Positions 1 to 13,337 of a stretch of DNA of 64,000 nucleotides are shown here, one piece after another (position 1 is the first letter of the stretch; each line of letters begins with the position of its first letter). The DNA comes from Struthidea cinerea (taxonomy: Eukaryota > Chordata > Aves > Passeriformes > Corcoracidae): contig VZTI01003251.1 of the NCBI GenBank assembly GCA_013397865.1, positions 1,311,116-1,375,115 on the forward strand, given 5' to 3'. Position numbers and translations under genes: made by a program. The notes below the pieces were generated by a model, which saw only the letters and a list, made by a program, of their open reading frames with translations, made no database searches and was not told the origin of the DNA.

Positions 1-3000
1 AGAGGCATTATTTAACACTTTTGGAAGCTAATTTTATTATAACATCCTTAAGTATTTCACAACATTTAAATGAAAAAAACAAATTGGGGCAAAGTTTTAA
101 CTATAAATTGGGATTTTAGGGAAAATATGTAATGCTTAATTAATAATTGCACCCTGGTAACACTGTGCAGGAGGTCATGTAGGCAAACAGGTATTATAAT
201 TCCATATTGCCAGCAGTGTGCAGAGACAAAAGAGAGAATAAGGAAATTATATCTGAGAAAGGAGCCAGAAAAGCATTTACACGGCCTTGCATCTCTGGCA
301 GAAAACATGGTGATCTGGGAATTCACCTTAGCAATCTTATCATTAGCTCACAGCCTGCCCAAGATGCACAGCAGACTGCGGAAAAAACACGCATACAGCT
401 TGGAGAGAAAAAACCACATCTTGTTTCACTAAGATCTATGTATTGCCAAAGGACAGGGACATTAAAAAAACAGGAGGATGGCCAAGAGCAGCCCCTATAG
501 CAAGTTTATGGCAAGCACTTGCAGGTGTGTGAGCTGCAGAGAAATCCAGCGAGGAGCATCTGTTGCTTTGATTTTGTATTAGGCACTTTCTACCAAGCCA
601 AATGAATCTCAAAACCAATGCAAATCCCAGCAACTCCGTGTTCTTTCTCTTGGGAAAAAAATAAAATAAAATTGTACCAGGTCAGATAACTCAACCAATT
701 GGGAATAAAACCGAGAACTATGTCAGGAAATGAAAAAAAAAAAAGAACTCTGATGCTGAAGAATACTCTCCAAATGCAGTTCATAAAACACAGTGAATAA
801 AGCACATCTACCGTGCTCTATCCAAACTGCTTCCAAGGCTAGGTGCATCATGAATCCAGCACACAAATGCATGCAGGGAGCTGTTTATTCTCACCCTAAT
901 TTTTTTCTAACTTTCTTCATATAACAGAACTGAGCACACTGAATGTTGGGGCCCGGAATGTTGCTTTCTTTAACCATTTTATTTGTAAAGCTGCATATCC
1001 ACTCAGGACTCAATAGCAGCAGTCATTGCCTTTCACCTCACAGGGTGCAGGTCAAATCATGTCTTGAACTCATTCAAAAATTGCCTGAAAAACCCTCCAA
1101 TTTCTTTCATACTCAGGATTACTCCTACCAGTACAAAGAGCCCTCAAGACCGCAGGTGGTGGGAAATGACATATTGTTGGTGATACAGGAGTCAAATGTT
1201 ATAAGCTATTCCTACAAACAGAAAGGAGAACATGTGGCGAGCAAATGTGCTGCTATTGTGCATTTCCCAGGGCTGAGAGACAGACCAGGGAGGACATTTG
1301 GTGAGAAGAATGAGTGGTGAAAATGCACAGCATTACAGGGCAGAGAGATCTGCACAAAGGCCAAACAGCCCTCAGCTACTCAACTCTGCCAGCCATTCCT
1401 GCCAACACTGCTGGGTTTTATAACTCCATCAGATAACACAATAAAAAAGATTTTTAAAAAGAGAACAGGGAGGGGAGGGGATAAACAACCCAGGCCTATG
1501 GAATGCATAAATTGCCTGAGTCCCACATCTTTAAGTTGTAACAAATACGAAAAAAAATCCCCATTAAACTAAGAGTCCAAATGAACTGAATACTGTGCCA
1601 GAGGACAATATGTCCATTGCCAAAGGCAAAAAAGGAGCTGATGAATGATACAACTACAGCAGACAAAATATAAATCCCTATTTCCCATTCCAAATCTTTT
1701 TAACAAATTAGTCATGTCATCAGAAGCAGAGATACCTGTGCTTCCATCCTGGCTGTTCTACACCAAGAGCAGATGATGTTAGACACAACTGGTTCAAAGC
1801 TTCACGTTATGTACAGTCAGGAAACTGAAATGTTACTGCTTTTTCTGCTTTTAGGTACCATGTCCTCCTCAGCATTCACTCTTGTCTACTGATGCCCTTT
1901 GCAAAGAATCCTGAACAATTTTTACCCCTAAATTATCCTTCCATGGCTTCATTATTCTTTTAAATCTCTCTTTTGCTATCACAAGATAGGAACAAAACTT
2001 TTTCACATTGATCATCTTTCTAGACCCTATGAACCAACACAAGCATGAAATAATTGCCAGGTGAAACAACAGGCTGCTCCTTTCAGTTCCAGCCTCTCCT
2101 GCAGACCACACATTCCTCAAAAGAAGTTAATCTGCCTTTAAACAGAAGCTTTTTTCTTGTAAGAGAATCAGGTGTGAGTTTATAGCACTGGGTTTCTGTT
2201 CTGGATGCCAGTGGCTCTGCAGCCAACCTTGGTAGCAATGAAAGCCTGAAGCCCTGATCTTGAAATAAATGCCATTTGCTAGCAAAGATTCCCTCAATTT
2301 AAGGAATACAGTCCTCTAGCTGACTTACTCAAACCATCAATCAATACACACCTCACTCCCTGGTTTCTACGCCTGTGGGAGAAACTTTGCAAGTTGGCCA
2401 CTCTGACCTTTTCAATATCACATTTAAATGTGTGGTATATCCTGTCTTATCCAATAGGAAGATTTACTTAACTTGAAATATATTCCCCAAGATAACATTA
2501 TCCAAAGGAAATTTTGTTTTCTTCATTGAAAAAGATAAAAGAGAGCATAGGTGTATGTCTCTAACATCTCCTACAGCCCCCAAAAGACAAAATGTTGCAT
2601 CCAGACTGAGTGGGTTATAACTTCCAGGCTCCATTTATCTAATGTGTTATGGGAGATAATTCCCCATCCTCTGAATTGTTGTGCAGTAATATAAACTTGG
2701 TTTTCAGAAAAATTCCCCCTGATTGCTAAAGCCTTTCAAGCTGTCTATGATATCCGTGGTACTAATCACATTTCTCCTCCATGGCCCTTCCTCTCTTTTC
2801 CCTCTAAAATCCAGAGATGCTTCTATATCAACATTAAATGAACTTGTTTGCTGCCTGAAAGCCAAATTAAATGTGCTCTTTTGTACTCAGCACTCACAGA
2901 ATAGGGAGAAATAAGAATAAATGAGAGCCATTAATTAAATCTCACATGGAACCACATTGCTGCAAATGGAAAACAAAACCTATTTTTCCCGTAACTATTA

Positions 3001-6000
3001 TTTTATGCTAATGCATCATAATTGCTATTCAAGACCAGATTAAGAGTTTGTTTTTCCAACATGCACTTTCTTTTTATTTGTGATCAGACTGCAGACTAAG
3101 TCTGACTCTTTCTATTCAAATGTAGGCATGAGCTTGCAGAGCCCTGGCTATGCCTGGTGCTGCTGTGACTGTAGAGACCCAACAGCGAGGCTGAGCAGTG
3201 TGACTTGGGGTCATTCTGTGCTCCCTTGCAAATTCTTCACCCTATATTCATATTCACCTTCTCAGGATAAGGAGGGCAGAGCATCTCTGGCCAATAACCT
3301 GCAGTTGTGGTACAGATGGACCCCATGCCTTGCATTTTTTTGGACACAGGGCTCACAGACAGAGCCTGGGCCAATGGGTCTGCAAGCCTTAAAGACTTTT
3401 TTAGACTTGGCCATAGAAAGATTCTTTCCTTGCTAAAAGCCCTTCAAGTAAGCATGGTTTTAATTTATCTAATTGCAAGACTTCCCATTTCAAATTTACA
3501 GAGGTGAATTGTGTTGAAATATCAAAAAAGTCCATTTCGTTTTGTTCATTATTGTTTCTGTCCCAATGCACTTTCTCTCACCATTAACTGGTCAGAGAGC
3601 ACATCCTAAACATCTTAAAAATCATGCCTTGTGTGAAACAGGTTTTTTTCTTTTTTAATGAAGAGATAAACCCATAAAGTCCCAAGGCATCTTCCTGTAT
3701 TTCATTATATTACACATATATGAAAGCCCTTCTAAGTTTGCAAGTCATTTATGACACTAATTACAGCTGCCCACATAAAACTAAGCACATGACATCCTGG
3801 AAAGCACTAGGAACCACAAATTCTGAAACCACTGCCTTTATTTAGAGCTAAATAGATGTTTTCAGCTTGCTCTGGGGCAGTGTAATCACTCCTGCTCCCT
3901 GTCCTGGTTAACATTTTGTAATCAAGTCCCCATCAAAAGCCTGGCATCACTGTGACCCCTCTGCTCCCCAGATAGAAACTGCAGCTCCCTGCACACCAGT
4001 GCTTTGCATCACAGAGGGATTACCAACAGACAGCAGTCGCTCCCCCATGGGCACGTTCAACCCTTGTAATACTCCTAATCCCTCAAAGGCTCAAGTCAAA
4101 CTCAAATCAAATAAGAAAGGATCTTTATTACAGGGAGGATCCAGGATCTCCACTCTCAAATTTGAGAGCAGGAAACCGGCAGAGGACATGCAATCCTCAC
4201 ATAGTTGTAATCACAGGGAAGGCCTGGCAGGGCTGTGAACGTCGCAGCAGCTGCACAGATGTTATTTCTGAGCCGCACTACCCATCCAAGTGAGTAGTTA
4301 AGCTGTATGATGTTAAGCCTGTCCTCCACAGCAAATAGTCTTCAAAGCCAAGTTCTAACAGATGACAGCACAAATGAGAGGAAAGAAAATCTTCCACTTA
4401 ATACAGAGCAGAAAGAGACCTCATAGTTTTACAGTGACAATAACTGACAAGTACAAGACAGCCTGGAACACCTGGAAAATAATACTCAGAACTATGTGAC
4501 GAGCAAAGAAACTAAACGTGTGCATGCCCCAGCTGTGCCCATCTAAAGACAGAGCTCGCTCTCTGTACACACACACAAGTACTAGAAGCTGCTAACGTTG
4601 TATATTCACGTGCACGCAGAGGTATAAATGCTACACCTTATCTTAAGAGCTTTCTCCATAGGTCAAATGGCTTCTGCCCTCTCACAAGCCAGACCGCAGG
4701 CTTTCCTGGTTTGGATAGACTTAGGTACTGCAAGCCAGAAGTTTCTTCTAAAACTCTTTTTCAACAGCCCCTGATACACTTAAACATGGATTTCTCTAAT
4801 CCACTGTGAATCCATGTGTATCTGCTTTCACAGCTCTTTACAATCAGTGGTCCCATGATTTTTATTTTGCATTAAATGAAGAAATACTTCCTTTGCTTTA
4901 TACTGCCTTGTTCCCCAGTTCAAATCACCATTCCTGGTTTTAGAGGCAACCGTAATTTACACAGATACACAATCCTTTCAAAGCCCAGTTATTCTGTTCA
5001 GAGTCCCTTTATTTTGCCCACACATGAAAGCCTCTCCATCTCTTTCATCCCAGATACAACACCTCTATTTTCTACTTCTGTTTTGTGAGGCAATGGAATC
5101 AGAAAAATGTGTTGCATTCCACAAGTGAATCTATGCCTGTGTAAATTATTCAAAAAGAAACAGAATGCAACTTGTGTTCAAGTTACATAATCATTTCTGT
5201 ATTTACATTTTGACTACCAAGCACCTCAGGTTTGATATATTCCCAGAATTACCAATAAGTCAAAATCTCTGTGTGTGTACAGCTCATCATTATGTGGGCA
5301 TTGATGCATTAGTATTTTTCTACCATGATAAATGTAATCATCTACATTTAGCCCAAGGTTCTAAAACCAGTGACTCAGTATTGTGAGGTTTACATTATAA
5401 GAATTCTTGTAATTCAGTTAATGACAGTGAGGCCACTGCTTGTCTTAAACAACCCTTTCCTTCTTATAATTGCGCTGGAATAAGGAAATGGTTGATCATG
5501 GCATACAAGAACAAATAACCTTCCACAGCTATCTTTTCTACAGGTCCACAGAGGAACCTTTAAAGTCTAGCAGAGCAGTGTTTTACATGGCAACATCAAT
5601 TCTAACAATACTCAGCTGGCCTAAAAGAAAATCATTCCAGTCAATCACAGCATGAAAAAATAAAATCGTATATTCCCTGAGCTCTCTTTTAACCAAACTA
5701 TACCAATAATCTTTAATTAATATTCTCCAGCCTTTAAACACTGTATAATTTAACAAAAGCAGTGACTTTTCAACAGTTTGATCTAATGGTTGTTAATAAT
5801 ACACAACAAAAAGAGGATATATAATAATATAATGGCACCAAATATTTACAAAGGTTAATCTTGGTTTTTGGGGCTTTTTTTTAATGTGCAGAATATTCTC
5901 TCTGCCAATTGAAAATCAAAGTAATTTCTAATAACTTACCGATTTCAGAGTTATTTATACTGAAACCTGTTGGTTTTAACCCTTGTGATGTGATTCCAAG

Positions 6001-6637
6001 GGATGGTAGGCAGCTCTTTTTAACACCAACTCTTCTCATAAGTAATGGTGTACAAAATTTTGCATTTATCATACAGCAATTCACACACTCTCAATCATCC
6101 CCAAGAGATCACACATAGTGTAATGCATTCCAAGCTTCACAGTAGATTGCCATTTAAGCAGTGGTTTTATTTTGGGGGTTGTTGTAGGATCGACAGCTCG
6201 TGGCAGGGCAGCTCTTGGGTCAGTACCCAACTCCTGGATGGGGCAAATCACCAGAGCAGCCACGATGGGCTCCTCAAGTGTCCAAGCCACCTCACCCCAG
6301 AGCAGTTTTCCTGTCAGTATGAATGGAAGCAGCATCAAGCCAAGGGTATGTCGTGCAAAATTAAGAAATATGAGCTGGCTGCATATAAGCACAAAGGTAC
6401 TGAAAACAGTGTGGATGCAGAGCCATAAAGTCTAATTAAAGCCTTAAGTGCTTAAAGTCTGTTTTACTTCACTAGAATTATTTCATTCTCTTAAAATTCT
6501 CTGCATTTTTTATTCTTATAGCATTTAATTATAGTTTAAATGTTTCTCCAAGCCAAGAAAACTGCCACTTGCATGTTGAAAATGTTGAAATGAGATGCTC
6601 TCAGCAGTTGAAATCTGTTTCTTAAAGCTTTTTCTAC

Positions 6638-6638
<1 letters not shown>
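1..6638. other. intergenic, no supported gene
   Basis: AT-rich unique sequence with scattered open frames of up to 127 codons, of random composition and mutually overlapping in several frames. I find no splice-consistent exon, RNA gene or recognisable mobile element. Confidence 0.7.

Positions 6639-6685
<47 letters not shown>
6639..6685. repeat. 47-nt A homopolymer
   Basis: There are 47 consecutive A on the plus strand, followed by GACAAAAAAGG. I see no gene-like sequence before it and no clear target-site duplication around it. It may be an expanded mononucleotide tract, a retrocopy tail or a length-collapsed assembly region. The open frames across it are artefacts of Lys or Phe runs. Confidence 0.95.
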
Positions 6686-6687
<2 letters not shown>

Positions 6688-8538
6688 CAAAAAAGGATCG
6701 AATCAGCCCTTTCCCACACAATTCCGGTTTTGACAAATTGGCATTTCGAGATGAAGCATGTTCTTCTAAAACATCCTGTTCAGTTCTATTTAAATACATA
6801 AAAAATGTGAGCAGTGAAATTATGTGATGAAGTATATTTTAACTGGGTCTCAAATCATGAAATATTGAACATGGCTACAGGAGCCTTGCTCACTCACTCC
6901 AAGGAAACAATCCTGACCAAATTTTTTTCTGGATTTGTGAGGGGATATCAGTCAGAGAAAGTACCTGTGGTGCAAACAAAATAATTTTCATGTCATTATT
7001 TCTCTCACAGAGGTGTTCAGATTATCCAACTGCTATTCCAAATAAAACAGGGCTGAAATAGTGTTTTAAACTCGATACTGTAAGGCTCGGTGCTGCCCAA
7101 ATAGAGCCATTTCAGGATGGTCTATTCATTTTTTACAGATAATTTATGTCTTAAAATAGCACAATTAGCATTACACTGGTTATTGCACCTTAATATTTTG
7201 GATGTGAATTCTTTCCCCAACATCCAGTACTGGAGACTGCTATAAACTAATCATATCCACAAGGCTTCACTGGAAAAGTGAACACTGAATAGGCTGAAAT
7301 TTTAAGTCGCAATCATTCCTACTTTTTTTAGAAATGCATAATTAGAAAACATAATTCAGTTTTGTAAATCTTTGTAATTTGTTACCCTTCATTTAGTTCA
7401 ATAATCATGGTATGAATTCATCTGTTTTATGAATTCCCTGGATTTTTAATCATATTATTTGACAGTAGCATAAGAAACTGTAGCAGGCCCATGTACATTG
7501 ATGAAAAGATCTAAAAATAAGTAAAATAAAGAGATGAGAAATGCAGAGCTTAAAATGTACAATTAAAACATTAATTTAAATCCTTAATAATGTAGGTGAC
7601 CTACTATGTGACTAAAACAATAGGAGATAGATAAAAACACTCATCAAAAAAAAATTAAAACAACTAAGATTCCCAACCATGTCCCAGACAACAGATAATA
7701 AACAGCCTTCGACACAGTTGCTACATCAATCAATTTTTTTAAAAAGTCCTGGTAAAAGCTAAACTGTAGCAGCAGCTGCCTGGAGACAAGTTTTCAACAG
7801 TTTCAAACCTGAAGTAAAAATTTTCTTAGGATTTTTTTTAAATTAGAAGAAAATCAATCAACAGGAAGAATTCAAGCCCCATGCTGTAGCTGCAGTAGTA
7901 TAACAGGCTATAATCAAGGAATAAATATCCAAAGATAGAAGACACAACCCCCTTAATTTGAGGAAAAAGCTTCAGAGCACCTCTTCCCTTCTCTGTCCGT
8001 ACACACCAGACCCTGGGCCAGCTGTCGGACACCAAATCAACACTTGCTCAAACGTAGCCGTGTGTCCAGCTGCAGCCAACCCAGGAAATGCATCGCTCCA
8101 AAGGATTGCCCAGAACAAAGCAGAACCAGCAAGAGTCAAAAGGGTGAAGACAACAGATAGGAATTCTGGGCATGGAAAACTCATAGAATGTTGCTGCAAT
8201 AAAACTAAATAAATCACTTCTTGTTTGCTTCTAGACAGCTTCTGAACACAGCCCACAGCTGATCCTACCCTGTTCTCTCAAAATACTCTTCTCCTATTTT
8301 TCTGAGTTTAGACAATAGGAAGAAGTCCCAGAACTTCCACATGCCTGAAAAATATTACTGATTTGCAATTGCAAGCAATTGATAAACCATGCATTGCAGA
8401 GGTCACAGCAATAAGCAGAAAAAAGGAGTAAATGATACACAGCACTGGCCCCTGGTTTCAAGGATGAACTCACAGGAGGGGTCAGATACAAGCATGTTTC
8501 TCATATCTGCTCTTCTTTGCTGTTGATGTTAGTGTAGA

Positions 8539-8561
8539 TAATTAGATTTTTCATCTAATTA
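8539..8561. repeat. short perfect inverted repeat
   Basis: TAATTAGAT (8,539-8,547) and ATCTAATTA (8,553-8,561) are exact reverse complements around TTTTC. It is intergenic and has no associated gene. Confidence 0.85.
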
Positions 8562-8845
8562 CTCAAGCAGTCGTGCCTGTGTGAGTGGTCAGGGAAGTTG
8601 CATGACAGCATTTCAATCCTCTTTTTACAGCACTTAATTGTTTCGTTGGGTTTTTTCTGTGCTGTATGTGTGATTGAGATTCAGACTGTGGTGGTAAAAC
8701 TACTCATATTTATGACTGAGGTCAGGCTAAGAAGTTGTCTTTACTAAAAGAAGATTCCCTTCACCTAGAAGCTAATGGTCTGTGGCTGTTTCCAACTCCT
8801 TGCTAAGCTAATACCAGTCTAGGCTCCACCAAGAGCCACACCTCT

Positions 8846-8921
8846 ATATTGTCCATATTATTTACTGTCCATAATATTTACTGCAACATTTACTGGGTTT
8901 ATTGTCCATATTATTTACTCT
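8846..8921. repeat. degenerate minisatellite around TTGTCCATATTATTTACT
   Basis: The unit occurs at about 8,849-8,866 and again at 8,902-8,919. A diverged copy (TGTCCATAATATTTACT) lies at 8,866-8,882 and a partial CATTTACTGGG between them. The near period is 16-17 bases. Confidence 0.75.
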
Positions 8922-11449
8922 ATTAGCTTGATTCCCAAAACAGTGGTAGTCAAGGAGATACTTAAGCATTCTACTCTCCCAAGGGATGGACACCTGGCCT
9001 TGTTGACATTGAACTCACTGTCCTTTTCCAACACAGTTTATAGGCTGGGTCTGCAATCTCTTGGCAGAGAACAGGGCACCAGAGGGGAGATGCTGCCCCC
9101 TGTTCTCTCATGGTTAACAAAGTTCTGTCTACCTGTCCTAAATTGTACTTGCTTTATTAAACAGTTGGAGTTCAAAGAGTCTCCAATAAGATATAATCAC
9201 TGTTTAGGAATGGTAACGCATGTAATGCTGAAATTCGTACATAAATTATTTATATCACAACCGATTGGGAAAATCACTAGATAAACTACTCATGATTATT
9301 ACTCTGTTCACTCTAAGTTTTTTTGTGAATTATGTACCTCTGAGGACAGAGTGCTTGTACTTGGGAGAGAGATCACTGAACCGGTGCAATCTTTACTTGA
9401 CATGTCAACAGACTGCAAGGAGTTTACATCCATTCTTCAGTGATGTAGGAGTGTATATCTGACTGAGGATGGGGGTTTTAAACTGCCATTAAAAAGGATT
9501 TTGTAAAGTGCTTACAGGCCAGGATGAATAAACGTGCATTGCAGTCTATGAGAAAGTCAGAGGAGAAAAACAGGCTATAAAATATAACAATGAAACAATT
9601 ACATTCATGGATTCAAATATTTGTCTGCATGTCCAATTTACTGATTTTATGAGTTTCTGTATACCTGTAAAATAAGTTTGACCTTGTTCTAGCTCTCACA
9701 TTATAGTACCTTGTGTTTGATCAATCATCCTTTTCACATGAATAATTTCGTTCTAGTAATAGCACATTACTCTGAAAAATATAACCACAGGGGTGTCTTC
9801 TGTACTGAAATATCACAATAAGTAATGTTCCAAAAGCAAGCATATTTTTACCTGTTATTTTTGCAAAATTAGCAAAAGATAACAATATATCTAAATTCAG
9901 ATTTCTTTCTCAAAGCCATTTCCAAAGTAAGTGCAAAAATATCTAATCTTTAAGGATATTTTTTAGAAAGTACTTACATGTATAAGTACTCCTGACACAG
10001 AGTAGAAAAGAAAAACTGGGTGAATCAGCAATATTCTAGTTTGCTGGACACTAGAAAACAATAAAACAAAAAACCAGTTTATTTTAGATCAACTTGATTC
10101 AAACAGCACTTGACACAGAATAAAACGGTAAGTTACTTCCCATTAAATTCTGTCAACATTTAATTAAGGATAGAGAACAAAATACATAAAAACCAGGAAC
10201 CAAAATACTTAGGAGACTTCTATCATTAAAAGCAAAATCAATATAGTAATCTTTTAAGATTCTTTAAAGTATAAACCACTGCCGTTTTCTTATTCGTCTC
10301 CCACCCTTTCTTAAATACTACTAAAGGTCAGCAAAACTGCACAACATTTCAGTGGGCATTGCCTGAATTTCTTCTTCATTCACCCACCTGTCCACCTTCC
10401 AAAGGAACCACCTCATCAATTGCTTCAGAACCATTGTCCTGTCATTCAGCAAACTACTCAGGCCTTCCTTCAGCCATTCTGTACTAAAATGGTCAAGCAT
10501 GCCCAAAGGATGCATTTCTGTCTCAGAATACATCAAACATCCTGCCCTTTACAGATTTGGTCTAATGGCATCCAAGACCATTTAGCACCACGCTGAACGG
10601 GAGCAGAGACATCTATCTGTCCCATATCCATTTATCCTGCAGCCACAGGAACAGCAGTGGAGTTTAAAGCTACCTCAGGACCCTTAGTGCCCTTAAATGA
10701 GTGGTCAGAGCCATCTGCTGAGCTCCCCAACAGCAGACAGCAAGGTGGAGAATGAATATGAATAAATGTTTCAAGATAAAAAAGCGAATGAAGCAAACAG
10801 TACCACAGTAAATACACAAAACCCCTGCAGTGCTTCATCCAGCCGCTGCAAGCGACGATAGACTTTAAATGAGTTGTCGTATCTAATTGGCACAGCCTGC
10901 AGATAGTGCAGGGAAAACACTTCTAAATATATTCATCATTGATTGTATTGGGAAAAAAAATAAGCGGTCCAGTAAATTACAACTTTTATATATGGGTTTA
11001 TTTTTCCATTAAAAATGCCCAGCATTCTTAATGTGTTTCTGACTGCATTACTAATGTACTCCAATCACCTCACACACAAAATCACCAAAGTATTCCGTTG
11101 GCCTCTGACTCTGGAAACACCACAACTGAGCTGTTTGGCGACCAGAGTAGAAAACCCCAACCCCACAGGCCTCTCCTCCAGCCCTGCCCTGCAGACTCTC
11201 AGAGACTCCTCAGCTCCACGCACATTCAACCTGCTCCTTCATGTCTCCCGCTCCTCGTGTTCCCTGCCGGCTTTTCCATAGCAGCGCTCCAGCCACCTGA
11301 GCTGGCCAGCCACGTCTCTGTTACTCCAGGGATGGTTCTCGTGTTTCTGCAGACACACTCAATGGGCATCTCTCTGTTTTGTCATTCCTGAGGTTTCCCT
11401 GTCCCTGTTGCCACATCCTTTCAGTCCTGTCCATCACTGTCTCACTTCG

Positions 11450-11735
11450 GGGCTCAGCCTCTTCTCCCAGCAATAGGACAAGAGGTCACAGTCTTGAGTT
11501 GTGACAGGGGAGATTTAGGTTGGACATTAGGAAGAATTTTTTCACAGAAAGGGTGATTAGACATTGGAATGGGCTGCCCAGGGAGGTGGTGGAGTCACCG
11601 TCCCTTGAGGTGTTAAAGGACAGGCTGGACGTGGCCCTTAGTGCCATGGTCTGGTAGACACGGTGGTGCTCGGTCACAGGTGGGACTCGATGATCTCAGA
11701 GGTCTTTTCCAGCCTAACTGATTCTGTGATTCCCT
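11450..11735 (+). mobile_element. CR1 LINE, 5'-truncated 3' end
   Basis: The plus strand carries hallmark phrases of the avian CR1 3' end in order: GCAATAGGACAAGAGG, TTAGGTTGGACATTAGGAAG, TTGGAATGGGCTGCCCAGG, GGAGTCACCGTCCC, ACTCGATGATCTCAGAGG, TCTTTTCCAGCCTAA, and a terminal GATTCTGTGATTCC. This covers the last part of ORF2 and the short 3' UTR with its octamer-like end. The frame is broken by changes and no intact reverse transcriptase is present. CR1 copies are typically truncated at the 5' end during target-primed reverse transcription. The variant looks like the CR1-J/Y type common in Neoaves. The left edge is approximate. Confidence 0.93.
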
Positions 11736-11898
11736 GTGGCCTGGAGCCTCCCTCACAGCACTCCCACCTTCCAATCTCTCCTCAGCAGGCTGGTGTCGCC
11801 CTGCATTTTGCAGTTCTTCAGCTTGCAAATTCTGTAAATAGTTTCTAACGCACTTTCTGTAAACATGCTCATGTTTTGCTAACCGTGCCTGGATTCTT

Positions 11899-12760
11899 TT
11901 GCATTCCTTTGCTAGGTGGACTTCGTGTGATAGACATTTCCATTGGCCAGTAAGATTGAGAGGAGGAAATCTTCATCCTCCAATCCACAGTGGTTTCCAA
12001 GAACGTATAAATAAACGACAGAGGGCAGAGGGTCAGGCTTTTTCTGGCCTGTCTGCCCTGGCTGCTTTTGACCTGACAAGCTGCGTCTCATGTGCTTATT
12101 TCGTGTCCGAGAGCGACAGGCTGGCGCCCACCTGGCAAAGAAGCCCCTGTCCCCAGTTTTTCCAGATGGATCCCATCAGGAGGAGAACCCTCCAGGGCTC
12201 CTGCCCAGGCCCCTCCAGCCCTGCCATTGACACTCATGAGGACAATCAGTGGGGAACAGCCCCGGGCCAGGCAAGCAGCCTCTCCCCAGCACCCTGGGCC
12301 TCCAACAAGCACCTCCACACTCATGGGAGCAGGTTGGGGCCCTGGGGGGACTCTGCCCCACCAGCCCTCCCTGCACAGGGATGTTGGGGCTCTGCAGACA
12401 GACCTCAGCCCTCAGCAGCCCCTGGGGTGCTGAGCCCGTTCTGCAGCCGCCGGGGAAGGAGCTGCCTTCCACAAGAGCCAGGCACTGCCTTCCAGAGTTT
12501 CCATGAATAAATATCCTGTCAGTCCCTCTTTCCCCTCTGCCAGCTCCCTCAGCTCCTGGCTCCTCACCCAGCACAGCCCCCCAGGCCAGGCTCTGCCTGT
12601 GCTCCCCATTCACAGCTCTGATAGATCGAGGTGCCTGTCCCTGGCCGGGCTGGACAACTCCCAGGGAAATGCAGGGAAAGCCCCTTCTCCTTCCCATTAT
12701 CTCAGCAGTGCCATGCTAGACTCAGAGAAGCCCTTGACTTTGGCAGGAGGAGGGTACTGA
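11899..12760. other. GC-rich block with long overlapping open frames, origin unknown
   Basis: This block is much richer in G+C than its surroundings and begins some 165 bases after the CR1 copy. It holds the longest open frame outside GRIN2A: 203 codons at 11,899-12,510 plus, overlapped by 173 codons at 12,176-12,697 minus. Both proteins are dominated by Pro, Ser, Gly, Ala and Arg, and I recognise no domain. Stop codons are rare by chance in GC-rich DNA, so coding is doubtful. An AATAAA lies at about 12,506. An old LTR or other decayed insertion, or a GC-rich regulatory block, are alternatives I cannot separate. Confidence 0.4.
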
Positions 12761-13337
12761 AGGCCTTGCAAGATCAGCCTCTTTTTACTACAAACTGTTT
12801 CTGAAGAGCTCGTGACATCTCCAGGTTCTCGTTTGCAGAGGTATTTTCAGCACATCGGCATCACTGCAGGGCTGCACACAGGAGCCCTCCCCGGCCCAGG
12901 ACAGCCCCGACAGATCTTTGTCACCAGCTGGAAAAGCCAACAATCTATCGGTCCAGGGATTTTTATTGATACAAATCCTCTTCCAAGGTAATTTGTCTGG
13001 CTCAAACTTCACCACGTCAATTTGTGAACTTAATTAACTGTGGTCTCAATAAAAGCCAAGATTACGAACATAATGATTAATTAGATCCTTTTAAGTAATG
13101 CAATGGTTGAATTAGCTAAACAAAAATAGTGGAGAAACTGGCAAGATAGCACTCCACTGATGGATGGAGGTTTGTCCCACAAAAGCAAATGCAAGAAGCA
13201 TTATGAATTAGCACAATAGAAATAACTACAACATTAATCATTGGAAGCACATAAGTTATACACAGCTCCTTCGCATATAAAGGCTTCATGATTGCAATGT
13301 CTTACCCCAGAAAGAAAGGGAGGCTTTAGCCTCTCCA
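12761..13337. other. intergenic, AT-rich with TAAT-core cluster
   Basis: No gene is seen. About 13,028-13,120 has several TAAT/ATTA cores close together (CTTAATTAACTG, AATGATTAATTAGATCC, GAATTAGC), the type of core bound by homeodomain proteins. Such clusters also arise by chance in AT-rich DNA. Confidence 0.5.

Larger units (their letters stand above)
6686..11449. other. intergenic, no supported gene
   Basis: AT-rich unique sequence apart from the inverted repeat at 8,539 and the minisatellite at 8,846. Sequence becomes GC-richer from about 11.1 kb toward the CR1 copy. The open frames there (up to 97 codons) overlap one another in different frames and show no domain. Confidence 0.7.

Noticed and set aside
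6525..6801. Open frames of 64-87 codons with poly-Lys or poly-Phe runs
   Set aside because: They exist only because a 47-nt A run contains no stop codon. Length noise in such a run makes the frames meaningless.
11613..11848. Open frames on both strands over the CR1 copy
   Set aside because: They are chance frames across a decayed CR1 3' end and not in the ORF2 frame of an intact element.
11899..12697. 203-codon plus frame and 173-codon minus frame as genes
   Set aside because: GC-rich sequence makes stops rare, the frames overlap on both strands, their composition is low-complexity and no domain is recognisable. Kept only as a compositional block.
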